From Mycoplasmataceae bacterium (GTDB lineage: Bacteria > Bacillota_I > Bacilli_A > Mycoplasmatales > Mycoplasmoidaceae), in contig JAITJR010000080.1 of assembly GCA_031278855.1 (NCBI GenBank), forward strand, positions 1 to 7,714: DNA of 7,714 nucleotides. Reading direction: 5' to 3'. The position numbers and the translations under genes are program-made. Numbering within the stretch: the first letter of the stretch is position 1; each line of letters starts with the position of its first letter. The notes below the pieces were generated by a model that saw nothing but the letters and a program-made list of their open reading frames with translations, did not search any database and was not told the DNA's origin. Below, piece after piece: positions 1 through 7,515 of the stretch.

Positions 1-2400
1 AAAATTAAGTATTTTATTGGTTATGTATATGACTTTTTTAGGTTTACGGCCATTTAGAAAATTGATTACTCGTGGATCTTTATAGGCTTGTTGCTCAACT
101 TGAGTTTGATTATCGTTTAATTTAATTTGAATTGTTGCTCGTAATTTACCGTTTGCTTGAACTGGCAAAGTAATTACGGAACTAATGGTTTTACTTTCTT
201 CATAAGTTGGTCAAGACGCTAAAGTAATGGACGTATCATGCAAAAAAACTTCATGTCATAACTCTTCAGCTAAATGCGGAGCAAAACATGAAAGTACCAC
301 TAAAAAATTCTCTAGATGACATCGTGATAATATTTGATGATTGTAACATTCGTTGATGTAAATCATCATTTGTGAGACGGCAACATTGAAATTAAATTGA
401 TTGATATTTGTGCTCACTTGTTTGATGAAGCGATGATATGCTTGATTAAGAGTTGCATCAATGTGATCGCTGTAACTAATATGGTTATTAGTAAATAAAC
501 GATAAACGCGATCCAACCATTTATGCATGCCTTTTAAACCGTCATCAGTTCATGGTAGTGAGGCTGTTAGCGGACCCATAAACGTTTCATACAAACGTAA
601 TGAGTCGGCACCATAAACATCAATAATTTCGTTAGGATTAACGACATTACCCTTAGATTTAGACATTTTTTCACCATCGGGTCCTAGAATCATGCCTTGG
701 TTTACAATAAGTTGAAACGGTTCTTTGGTAGGAACAATACCAATATCATATAAAAAACGATGTCAAAAACGAGCATACAATAAATGTAAGACAGCATGCT
801 CTTGACCACCCACATATAAGTCAACTGGCAATCATTTTTTAAAAATAAGTCTAGTTTTTTCATCATCAAGTGATAAATATTCACCATTCGCTTGTTTCAT
901 TAAATACCCCAGATAATATCAACAAGAACCAGCTCATTGCGGCATCGTGTTAGTTTCACGATGATAGAGTTGACCATCAATTTTGACATTTAATCAATCT
1001 TTTAAGTTAGCAAGTGGAGATGCACCAGTACGCGAAGGTTTAATATTTGGTGTCGGTGGTAATAAAACTGGTAATTGTTTGATTAAATGTGGTTTTTGAT
1101 TAATATCAAAAACAATCGGGAAAGGCTCACCTCAATAACGTTGGCGACTAAATATTCAATCTTTCATTTTATATGTAATGCATGATTTACCAATATTATG
1201 TTGTTGTAAGTATGCCAATATTTTTGTGTTGGCTTGAGCAATATTTAATCCATTAATGAGTTCGGAATTAATGTGTATCCCATCGTTTTCATATGCTTGT
1301 TTTTGATTTGACGTTTCAATGACAAACCGAATGGGTAATTGATATTTACTAGCAAAATCATAATCTCGCTGGTCGTGGGCTGGTACCCCCATCACAACGC
1401 CAGTGGCATAAGAATTTAAAACGTAATCAGCGACATAGATTGGAATTTGTTCATTACTAAAAGGATTAATCGCATAGGCTCCTGTAAATACACCAGTTTT
1501 ATCTTTTTGTAAATCCTTACGTTGCAATTCTGTTTTAGTTTTCGTTTTTTCAATATATGCATCAACTATTTTTTTTTGACTAGGCGTAACTAATTTTGTC
1601 AGCAATGTATTCTCGGGAGCAACACTTAAAAAGGTGACTCCATAAATAGTGTCAGGACGAGTAGTAAAAACCTCAATGGTAATTTGATGTGAAGTATTAA
1701 ATTTAATTAGTGCTCCCGTCGAACGACCAATTCAATTACGTTGGATGTTTTTTAATGATTCTGGTCAATCAACTTCATCTAATCCTGCTAATAATTTCTC
1801 AGCATATTGCGTAATTTTTAAAACTCACTGACGCATTGGTTTACGAACGACAGGGAAATGACCACGTTCAGAAACCATTTGTCCATTGATCACTAAAACT
1901 TCTTCGTTGGCCAGCACTGTACCTAAATCTTCAGATCAATTAACTTCGATATCCTTAATTTCAGCTAAATTATTTTCAAAAAGTTTATTAAAAATTCATT
2001 GGGTTCATTTGTAGTAATGGGGATCAGTTGTGTTAACTTCTTTGGAGTAATCATAACTGAAACCCATCATTTTTAATTGTTGACGAAAAGCATCAATGTT
2101 TTTTTTAGTAAACTCTTCTGGATGATGTCCAGTAGTTAATGCATATTGTTCAGCTGGTAAACCAAAAGCATCTCAACCGATTGGATGCAAGACATCAAAA
2201 TTATTAAATCGCTTAAACCGGGCCACAATATCAGTGGCGGTATATCCTTTAAGATGGCCAACATGCATGCCTGCCCCACTTGGATATGGGAACATATCTA
2301 ATACATAATATTTAGGCTTAGTGGTATCGGTAAATTTATTAGTTTGATTTGCGTCTCAATATTGTTGCCATTTCTTTTCAATTAAACTATGGTTGTACAT
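1..2400 (-). CDS. leuS: Leucyl-tRNA synthetase, 3' end cut by window edge
   Basis: Class I aminoacyl-tRNA synthetase that charges tRNA-Leu with leucine in the cytosol. About 800 codons are visible in one frame once TGA is read as Trp. The first class I signature HVGH is at residues 46-49 and KMSKS at 578-582. The inserted CP1 editing domain is present, with TTRPDT (246-251, T251 matching E. coli T252) and the catalytic Asp of AHDQRD (D343, matching E. coli D345), so hydrolytic proofreading looks intact. The QRYWGEPFP and anticodon-binding regions follow. The frame is still open at base 1 but the protein is already full family length, so the stop should lie just outside. The start at 2400 gives the usual M-Y-N-H...E-K-K-W beginning; an in-frame ATG at 2439 would add 13 unusual residues. 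No Shine-Dalgarno is visible. The Cys residues of the zinc subdomain are absent (V-N-W-S-E-D-L-G-T at about 214-222). Confidence 0.97.
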
Positions 2401-2406
2401 GCTTGA

Positions 2407-2412
2407 ATTATA
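2407..2412 (-). promoter_or_regulatory. Putative -10 box of leuS, nearly leaderless
   Basis: A perfect TATAAT on the minus strand ends 6 bases before the leuS ATG (2400). Initiation at the usual distance would begin the mRNA at or within a base or two of the ATG, which fits the lack of a Shine-Dalgarno. The best -35 candidate at 17-18 bases is poor (TGCAAA or GCAAAA). In an AT-rich genome a chance TATAAT is possible. Confidence 0.45.
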
Positions 2413-2487
2413 CTTGCTACGTAAAATCGTTTTGCACATTCTATCAATTAAGTCATCATCAAATTCAAATTATTAAGTAATTAAGCT

Positions 2488-2518
2488 TTGAAATATTTCG
2501 TATTAGGAAAGTTATAAT
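2488..2518 (+). promoter_or_regulatory. Putative promoter of the lipoprotein gene
   Basis: TTGAAA at 2488-2493 and a perfect TATAAT at 2513-2518 are separated by 19 bases, slightly longer than the ideal 17. The predicted transcript would start near 2525 and have a leader of about 60 bases before the GTG at 2587. A second, weaker -10-like box (TAATAC, 2562-2567) lies closer to the gene. Confidence 0.45.
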
Positions 2519-2576
2519 TTCACTATGCAATTAAATTGTTATCTTGTTTTGTTAATTAATTTAATACACGCAAGTC

Positions 2577-2582
2577 AAGGAA
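2577..2582 (+). promoter_or_regulatory. Ribosome binding site fixing the GTG start
   Basis: AAGGAA sits six bases upstream of the GTG at 2587, good Shine-Dalgarno spacing. The overlapping ATG at 2585 is in a frame that stops after three codons, so this site supports GTG as the real start. Confidence 0.65.
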
Positions 2583-2586
2583 AAAT

Positions 2587-3246
2587 GTGAAATTAAGAAG
2601 TTTATTAAACGTTCTAGTACTAATGGGGGGGGCGGTAAGTGTCAGTACTCCAATTGCTTTAACCACTAGTTGTGCTGAAAAGAAAGATTGAACTTTTAAT
2701 ACTGACGGTGAGATTGATAATTATTGGCAAAAACACAAACAAAACGTTTCACAAGCTTATACTTTTAGCTCTGCAACCAAACAAAAAGATTACGATTTTA
2801 TTAAAAAGAATATGAATTTTCAATTAATGATTAATAGTGTTTTAGTAATGCCAATAATCAACAATGCTTTTAGTTATGGCAAAGTGGAATTACACATCAA
2901 AAACAAAACAACCGCAGAAATTGATTATCGTTTTAATAAAGAAATACCACAAGAACAAAAGTCTATTGTTGTAAATGTTAAAGAAATCATTACATATGAT
3001 AACTTTCGCTTCACGATTAAAAAATTTTATGACGATGTGATTCAAGCAAACGAAGGAAGTTATGATTTTAATAATAACGTGTCTAACGATCATTCCCTTT
3101 TGGCACATGTTGGCAATAGTCCTACTATGGGCCGACTCATCACTTTACAATTTTATGATTCCACCACCATGCCAATAAGTTATGTTTGTTATATATGACC
3201 ACACGATTGAACTAATTATGTTTTGAGCGGCAGCAATGTTTCTTAA
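2587..3246 (+). CDS. Small surface lipoprotein, possibly phase-variable
   Basis: A 219-residue predicted lipoprotein of unknown function. The N-terminus has two basic residues (K2, R4), a hydrophobic stretch (about 6-25) and a mollicute-type lipobox TTSC with the lipidated Cys at 29. The mature protein would be anchored on the outside of the cell membrane. After the Cys come a charged linker (AEKKDW) and a soluble domain rich in Asn, Asp, Lys and aromatic residues; I recognise no family. The start is GTG, chosen because an AAGGAA site lies six bases upstream and the frame begins directly with the signal peptide. Three TGA codons (35, 204 and 208) are read as Trp; a standard-code translation would miss both ends of the gene. 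Eight consecutive G at codons 13-16 form a slippage-prone tract: in the sequence as given the gene is in frame (ON). It is transcribed divergently from leuS and convergently with the permease. Confidence 0.85.
2625..2632 (+). repeat. Poly-G(8) tract in signal-peptide codons
   Basis: Eight consecutive G span the end of the Met-13 codon and the Gly-Gly-Ala codons of the lipoprotein signal peptide. A gain or loss of one base would shift the frame before the lipobox. Such G runs are uncommon in AT-rich mollicute DNA, and I saw no other of this length in the window. Confidence 0.9.
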
Positions 3247-3262
3247 AAACAGTTTAACTTTA

Positions 3263-3337
3263 TAACTATTCACCGCTGTGTACATACACAAATGCACCAA
3301 GTAAATATAAGCATATTATGGCTTCGGTGAGTAGTTA
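3263..3337. repeat. Inverted-repeat element, copy A (75 bp)
   Basis: A 13-bp outer stem pairs TAACTATTCACCG (3263-3275) with CGGTGAGTAGTTA (3325-3337), with one T-G pair on the plus strand. Two bases inside the left arm is a small perfect hairpin, GTGTA-CA-TACAC (3278-3289). The right half contains TAAATATAAGCATATT (3302-3317), shared with copy B at 7558-7574. The element fills the convergent gap between the lipoprotein stop (3246) and the permease stop codon (3339-3341), touching the latter. It may serve as a bidirectional terminator, but no long T-run follows either arm. An RNA element or a miniature mobile element are alternatives. Confidence 0.75.
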
Positions 3338-3338
3338 C

Positions 3339-5186
3339 TTATTTACCAACAATAGATTTTGGTAAGAATGTACTTAAAATTAATAATACACTTGCTGCTA
3401 TCAATAAAACAGTCAATAATTTTCAGGCAGATTTATAAAAATGTTTTAGTGGGACTTTGGCCATTTCGCAACCAATTACAAATACTCCTGCTGTGGGCGA
3501 GGCTAAGTTTATTAATCCATTAGCCATTGAAGCCGAAGCAATTCCGCCTGCTAGTGAATAAGATACATGATAAGTAGTGGTAGCAACCGACATCGCTGGC
3601 GCAATTAATGGTCCATAAATGGTGTAGGCAAATCCACTCGTGCTCGGAATAAAGATTGATATGAGTAAAAAAGCAAAGAATAAAATAATAATTCCTGCGA
3701 TGTTATTAAATCTGAGGACATGTGCTACCCCATGGGCAAGGACATCGGCAAACCCAGAACTAGTTAGAATTAATGATAGTCCCCGAGCAATGGCAATGAC
3801 AAAAGCAATACTTAAAAAACTTTGGGCTCCTGCTACCACATTCTGATAAAAGTTATTACCACCTTGTCAATTTAGTGCCCCAATAATAATCGTAGCTGTC
3901 AGAAATAATAGAGCAAAGGAGGCTAAATACCAACTACCTACCGCTCCAACCCCTGTGGCAATAAATGGAAAATTGACAATTAATCATTGGTTCAATCGGT
4001 CAAAACCATTTCATCCTGTCAAATCAGTTCAAGGAATTGCTCCCATGATTAATAGTACAAAACAAGCTGTAAAAATAACTAATGTTATTTTCCGTTTGCC
4101 TGTAAATTCAGGGACAACTGTGGCATCAAACTTAAAAGTACTTTTATGGATTGCATGTAAATCATAAACATATGATTTACGAGGATTTTTACGTACTTTA
4201 CTAGCATACATAGTAGTAAAAATTATGCCGATTAAAGTAAACACCACGTAAATAATAGCCCGAAAAGCGATGCCATCACCAGTCGATAATAAAGCATCAG
4301 GTAAGGTCTTATTTACGGCATCGACGGAAGTCATAATCATAAATGGATTAATGACCGAAGCACAAACGCCTAATCCTGCTCCAAATAAGATAATGGTTAC
4401 TCCAGTGATGGCATCAAATCCCGCTGCCAATACCACTGGCATAACAATGGCATAGAATGGAATTGTTTCTTCGCAAAACCCAAAAGTAGCACCACCAATG
4501 GAAAATAGAAACATCATCACGGGGATAATCACTAACTCTTTGCCTTCAAGTTTCTTTACCAAACGTCCAATCCCAGCTTCTAATGCTTTGGAATTGTTAA
4601 TTACTTGTAAAAAAGCTCCCATGATTAGTAAATACACAATTATTTCTGCGGCATCAATGAAACCCTTAATGGGAGATAAAAATATATCAAAAAAGCCAGG
4701 AATGACGTTAGTTTGGTCAGCACTATTACCATGTACAATGTAAAAAATTCAAATAACAAATACCATGATAACAGTGACTATCATCAAAATTAATTGCACC
4801 GCCATTGGTTCTTTTTTATGTTTTGCATGTGGGTTTTTCACCAATTGTTCTTGCTGGTAAATTGCTCTTTGTTGACGGATTAATATAAAATTTACAATTA
4901 GCCCAATGAGCGGAATATACATCATTACCAAAAATAAATTAAGACGATTAAATGGTTTGATTTTGGTAATGATGTAGTGAGCATTAGATGTGATTCAAGT
5001 CAAACTAAACATCGCAAGAATGCCACCATTAACATAAGTTCCAATCATTTGATGATGACTCAAGTTGGTGTGAATACCGACGGTAAAAACCAAAATATTG
5101 AATAAAACTGCATAAGTCCAAATCGAAGAACTTATTAAAATTCGTTTCGAAATTAAATTGATTGGCGATCGGGACTGCGTTTTCAT
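3339..5186 (-). CDS. YfcC-family (DcuC-like) amino-acid/C4-dicarboxylate permease
   Basis: A 615-residue integral membrane carrier of the YfcC branch of the C4-dicarboxylate anaerobic carrier family (PF03606 type). Members are usually annotated as putative basic amino-acid or arginine/ornithine antiporters; the true substrate is not evident. Family signatures: VIPGFF (161-166), GGATFGFCEETIP (231-243) with the conserved Glu pair in a re-entrant region, GAGLGVCASVINPF in the first half, and PSTSG (514-518) with NGLINLASPTAG in the second half. The two repeats are joined by a basic cytosolic loop (about 335-375). The N-terminus is odd: the family core begins near residue 127, preceded by about 120 residues with three extra hydrophobic helices (about 23-40, 48-72, 84-103) and a Lys/His-rich linker. 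TGA encodes several Trp; the frame is continuous throughout. The ATG overlaps the pepD stop by one base (TAATG), implying co-transcription and translational coupling. Confidence 0.88.
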
Positions 5187-6607
5187 TATTTAATTGTCTT
5201 AAGCGTTTCTTTGAGTAAATCAAAAATATAAAAAATGGAATTTATTTCAACTGTTTCTCTAGGAGTGTGTGGAAACTTGATATTTGGACCGAGACTAATG
5301 GCGGTAACTTGTGGATAATGTTTAGCGATTTCGCCAATTTCAAGTACAGCGTGGGTTAATTGCAAAGTCATGTCGTGCTGGAAAATCGTTTTGGCAATTT
5401 GCTGTACTTGTGTAGCGAGGCGATTGTCATGGTTAATAGTTAAACCAGCGGTAATGTTAGTTACTTTACATTTACCATTTACTAATGCAAATAAGCTATT
5501 AAGTTTGGTATTTAGTTTATTTAATTCATACTCATTGCTACTGCGTTGCATTCACCCAAGTTGGGCTTCGTCATTGCCAATAATTAACTTACCTAAATTA
5601 GTGGAAGTATTAGGAATGTTAAAAGTAAGGTTATATGAATTTAGTCCGTGATTGGCAGCACAAACTAAATTTACTAATTTAACTGAATCCAACAACGTTA
5701 AAGGATCACTACGGCCTTTAACGTTGTTAATAACCAATGATAAATGTTTGTCATCAAGTTGATGTACACTTACTAAAAGATTAAATTGACTTAAGAACGC
5801 TTGTTTGAAATGATTGACTTGACTACGTTTGATATTTAAAATAACATCGCAATAGGACGGAATGGCATTTAGTTGTGTGGATGACTTAACATCAATAATT
5901 CGTAATGGATACTTTAAAGAAACCAGCTTTAAAATATTAAAAGTTTCTACAATGATATTAGCATGATTTCCGTGAATAGTAGTAGCAGAATGTCCACCCA
6001 AACCGTTCATTATCTTCACGCTTAAATCAGTGGTTTCATCATCTCTAGCTTGTCGTTGAATTGGTAAAAAACCAGAAAAATCACAAGACCAACCACTACC
6101 GACAATAATTTCAGTATCGTCTTCCGAGTCAACATTGATTAAATACAAACTTTTAATCCAATCATTTGATAATTTCATGGCTCCAATCGTCGTGGTTTCT
6201 TCTTGGACTGTAAAAACAGCCTCGATCGGTCCATGAATAACATTTGGATCGGTGAATAAAGCCAAAATAATCGCTATGCCAGCAGCATTGTCAGCTCCTA
6301 ATGTCGTCTCCTTGGCTTTAATTCAGCCGCGATCTTCATAGTAATTAATTGGATCAGTTTTAAAATTATGGTTAGAAGTGGGAATTTTATCACCCACCAT
6401 GTCTAAATGTGCTTGGAAACAAATACCAGGTTTTTCTAATTTACCTGTTTTGTAAGCATAGACATTACCCAATTTATCGATTTGTACTTTGCATTTATGC
6501 TCGCGCAATATATCAGCGATATAAAGAGCTAAATCTTTTTCTTGTCCAGTGATATGAGGAATCTGACAGATTTCAGTAAAATACTTTAAAATTAGGTTCT
6601 GTTTCAT
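5186..6607 (-). CDS. pepD: M20 Xaa-His dipeptidase (carnosinase-like, PepD)
   Basis: A cytosolic zinc metallopeptidase of family M20, predicted to cleave dipeptides such as beta-Ala-His or other Xaa-His and release free amino acids. The 473 residues match E. coli PepD (485). Metal and catalytic residues are all in place: H67 and D69 in AHLDMV, the bridging Asp D106 in TTLGADN, the general base and metal Glu E136-E137 in TVQEE, D160 in LINVDSE, and H447 in IKFPHTPRE. The T-H-A-V-L-E motif (418-423) corresponds to the family's HAGLE. The central lid/dimerisation domain lies between. TGA encodes Trp at 95 and 352, and ordinary TGG occurs at W150. The ATG at 6607 gives the normal N-terminus (L-K-Y-F-T-E-I-C-Q-I-P); no Shine-Dalgarno is seen, but a TATAAT lies 15 bases upstream. 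It is first in an operon with the permease. The linkage suggests that dipeptides are imported or product amino acids exchanged by that carrier; this is inference. Confidence 0.94.
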
Positions 6608-6622
6608 AAATTGCTACCAATA

Positions 6623-6628
6623 ATTATA
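6623..6628 (-). promoter_or_regulatory. Putative -10 box of the pepD-permease operon
   Basis: A perfect TATAAT on the minus strand ends 15 bases before the pepD ATG, predicting a leader of roughly 8-10 bases, too short for a normal Shine-Dalgarno. The -35 position (about 6646-6651) has no good TTGACA match, which is common in mollicute promoters and could indicate need for an activator. Confidence 0.5.
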
Positions 6629-6631
6629 GTT

Positions 6632-6648
6632 TATTCTCTAAGAGAATA
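6632..6648. promoter_or_regulatory. Palindromic operator candidate in pepD promoter spacer
   Basis: TATTCTCT-A-AGAGAATA is a perfect 17-base inverted repeat with a single central base. It sits between the predicted -35 and -10 boxes of the pepD operon, where a dimeric repressor would block RNA polymerase. No T-run follows on either strand, so it does not look like a terminator. Confidence 0.5.
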
Positions 6649-6661
6649 CTATCTTGTAGGA

Positions 6662-6686
6662 ATTTTTAACCATTTTTAACCATTTT
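6662..6686. repeat. 10-bp tandem repeat upstream of pepD
   Basis: ATTTTTAACC occurs twice in a row (6662-6671, 6672-6681) followed by a partial third unit ATTTT. The 10-bp period places units on the same DNA face, as in activator sites, just upstream of the pepD promoter. The repeat also lies in the 3' end of the short ribbon-helix-helix-like frame, where it gives the codons ATG GTT AAA AAT GGT TAA. Confidence 0.6.
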
Positions 6687-6761
6687 GCTAACTGATATAT
6701 GCTGTCTTGTGGCAATTTTTTCTAATTTAGCATAATCAATCGAATGAACTGCGGCCGACAC
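6666..6761 (-). pseudogene. Ribbon-helix-helix-like fragment, probable remnant
   Basis: This short frame reads S-I-D-Y-A-K-L-E-K-I-A-T-R-Q-H-I-S-V-S-K then M-V-K-N-G and stop (TAA at 6666-6668). The spacing of Leu, Ile-Ala, the H-I-S-V-S turn and M-V matches helix 1, turn and helix 2 of Arc/CopG-type DNA-binding proteins, and the preceding K-F-I-N-V-S-A-A-V could be the beta strand. The second helix is cut short by the stop. The frame is open from 6797, but the only usual start is a GTG at 6761, inside the predicted beta strand. It is offset by one base from the neighbouring Cys-rich gene, whose stop (6778) falls inside this open frame, so it may be the displaced C-terminus of that gene or a broken antitoxin/regulator. 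Short length makes the assignment uncertain. Confidence 0.35.
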
Positions 6762-6777
6762 ATTTATAAATTTTTCT

Positions 6778-7269
6778 CTATAGTCGGTGCTGGTTTTCTA
6801 TAGTCAAATTACATCTGTTAAAGCACCTTCTAAATCCACTTTCTATTTCTAGTGCAATTTCCATATTGTTTTCATCATTGAGATTATTGACAAATTCATC
6901 AAATGCCTTTTTCATCACCTCTTCTTGTTTAATCAAATTGCGTGCAGAACAATAATCCATTTTATCTTTTAAAACTTTTATATTTGTTTTTAATTCATTT
7001 AATTTTAGTTTATCGTTTTGAGATAAAACTCTATCCATAGTAAATGCTTGTGGAATAAGAACAGCGTCTCTTATTGATAAATAATGTTCATTCCTTATAC
7101 CTAATCCTTCTTCGCAGTTAAAACGATAAAATCTACAATCTTTAGTTGATATATGTTTATGTTGCTTTTTGCCACCCAATGGATTGATAATCTTTTTTTG
7201 TTTGCATTCCCCAGTAGTAAAAATGTTATTTTCAATTAGACACTCAGGGTTTATATAAACATACTTCAT
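6778..7269 (-). CDS. Cys-rich protein of unknown function
   Basis: A 163-residue frame of no family I recognise. The N-terminal half has Cys at 10, 22, 45 and 52 plus His at 37, 39 and 62, a possible zinc-binding set, and a basic patch GGKKQHKH (32-39). Residues about 84-130 are predicted helical and charged (L-N-E-L-K...M-D-Y-C-S-A-R) and faintly resemble the UVR coiled-coil motif; this is only a hint. Further Cys are at 107, 149 and 153. There is no Trp and hence no TGA, no membrane segment and no signal peptide. I chose the ATG at 7269; TTG codons at 7278 and 7287 would add L-C-K-L-C-N, but that stretch comes from a 9-bp tandem duplication. There is no clear Shine-Dalgarno. The TAG stop lies inside an overlapping frame encoding a ribbon-helix-helix-like segment, so a frameshifted longer ancestor is possible. 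It lies upstream of pepD on the same strand, 170 bases away. Confidence 0.6.
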   Translation of the reverse strand: MKYVYINPECLIENNIFTTGECKQKKIINPLGGKKQHKHISTKDCRFYRFNCEEGLGIRNEHYLSIRDAVLIPQAFTMDRVLSQNDKLKLNELKTNIKVLKDKMDYCSARNLIKQEEVMKKAFDEFVNNLNDENNMEIALEIESGFRRCFNRCNLTIENQHRL

Positions 7270-7270
7270 A

Positions 7271-7288
7271 TTACACAATTTACACAAT
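7271..7288. repeat. 9-bp perfect tandem duplication
   Basis: TTACACAAT is repeated twice without gap at 7271-7279 and 7280-7288. On the minus strand it is the region just before the ATG at 7269, and in frame it would encode two copies of (L)-C-(K/N). It makes the extra CxxC of the longer start choice look like a by-product of duplication. Confidence 0.85.
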
Positions 7289-7294
7289 TGTAAA

Positions 7295-7350
7295 AGACGG
7301 CCTATGCGACCGCCTACTGTTGGGTTTTAAGATGCACCATCGAGCCTACC
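7295..7350. other. GC-rich island, candidate structured RNA segment
   Basis: By hand count the stretch from about 7296 is about 57% G+C, far above the surrounding AT-rich DNA, and it has no credible coding frame. It contains small dyads: GATG-CAC-CATC enclosed by GGGT...ACCC on the plus strand, and GCGG...CCGT followed by TCTTTT on the minus strand. GC-rich non-coding islands in AT-rich genomes often mark RNA genes, but I recognise no known RNA family: no tRNA T-arm, SRP, tmRNA or RNase P core motifs. Confidence 0.35.
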
Positions 7351-7441
7351 CTAAACTCTGTTGAATTTATTCTAACGCATTTTTCATTGTTCTTGCATCC
7401 AACTATCCACCGCCGTGCATACGTGCACATCCGCCCGACCA

Positions 7442-7460
7442 TATTTAGCGGAGCTAAATA
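7442..7460. other. Perfect 8-bp hairpin inside copy B
   Basis: TATTTAGC-GGA-GCTAAATA forms an 8-bp stem with a three-base loop. It is followed by AAAAA on the plus strand, not T, so it is not an ordinary terminator in that direction. Confidence 0.7.
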
Positions 7461-7489
7461 AAAATCAACATCGATTGTGTTATAGGGAT

Positions 7490-7515
7490 TTCGTGGCGAC
7501 GAATTATTCGTTTTT
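7490..7515 (+). terminator. Weak terminator with a competing antiterminator hairpin
   Basis: ACGAA (7499-7503) can pair downstream with TTCGT (7507-7511), loop TTA, leading directly into a TTTTT run (7511-7515), the form of a short intrinsic terminator. The same ACGAA can instead pair upstream with TTCGT (7490-7494) across the loop GGCG. The two stems exclude each other. Each stem has only five pairs, so stability is modest and the assignment is tentative. Confidence 0.35.

Noticed and set aside
2401..2586. T-box leader upstream of leuS
   Set aside because: No specifier stem or the conserved T-box sequence is visible, and the TATAAT position leaves no room for a leader.
2890..3108. Minus-strand open frame opposite the lipoprotein
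   Set aside because: It lies wholly within the better supported plus-strand lipoprotein gene, has no family resemblance and no ribosome binding site.
3263..3337. Copy A as a plain intrinsic terminator
   Set aside because: The stem encloses about 49 bases and neither side has a convincing T-run; the same layout recurs enlarged at 7401-7593 away from any convergent gene end.
3640..4743. Plus-strand open frames opposite the permease (3640-3846, 3955-4167, 4270-4455, 4498-4743)
   Set aside because: They are antisense shadows of a continuous 615-codon permease frame with clear family motifs.
5029..5223. Minus-strand frame spanning the pepD/permease junction, and the plus-strand frame 5370-5651
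   Set aside because: Both overlap conserved parts of pepD or the permease in the wrong frame and show no recognisable protein.
5186..6607. pepD and the permease as broken pseudogenes because of repeated in-frame TGA
   Set aside because: Each TGA falls where Trp is expected, all fragments share one frame, and leuS shows the same pattern, so this is the UGA=Trp code, not decay.
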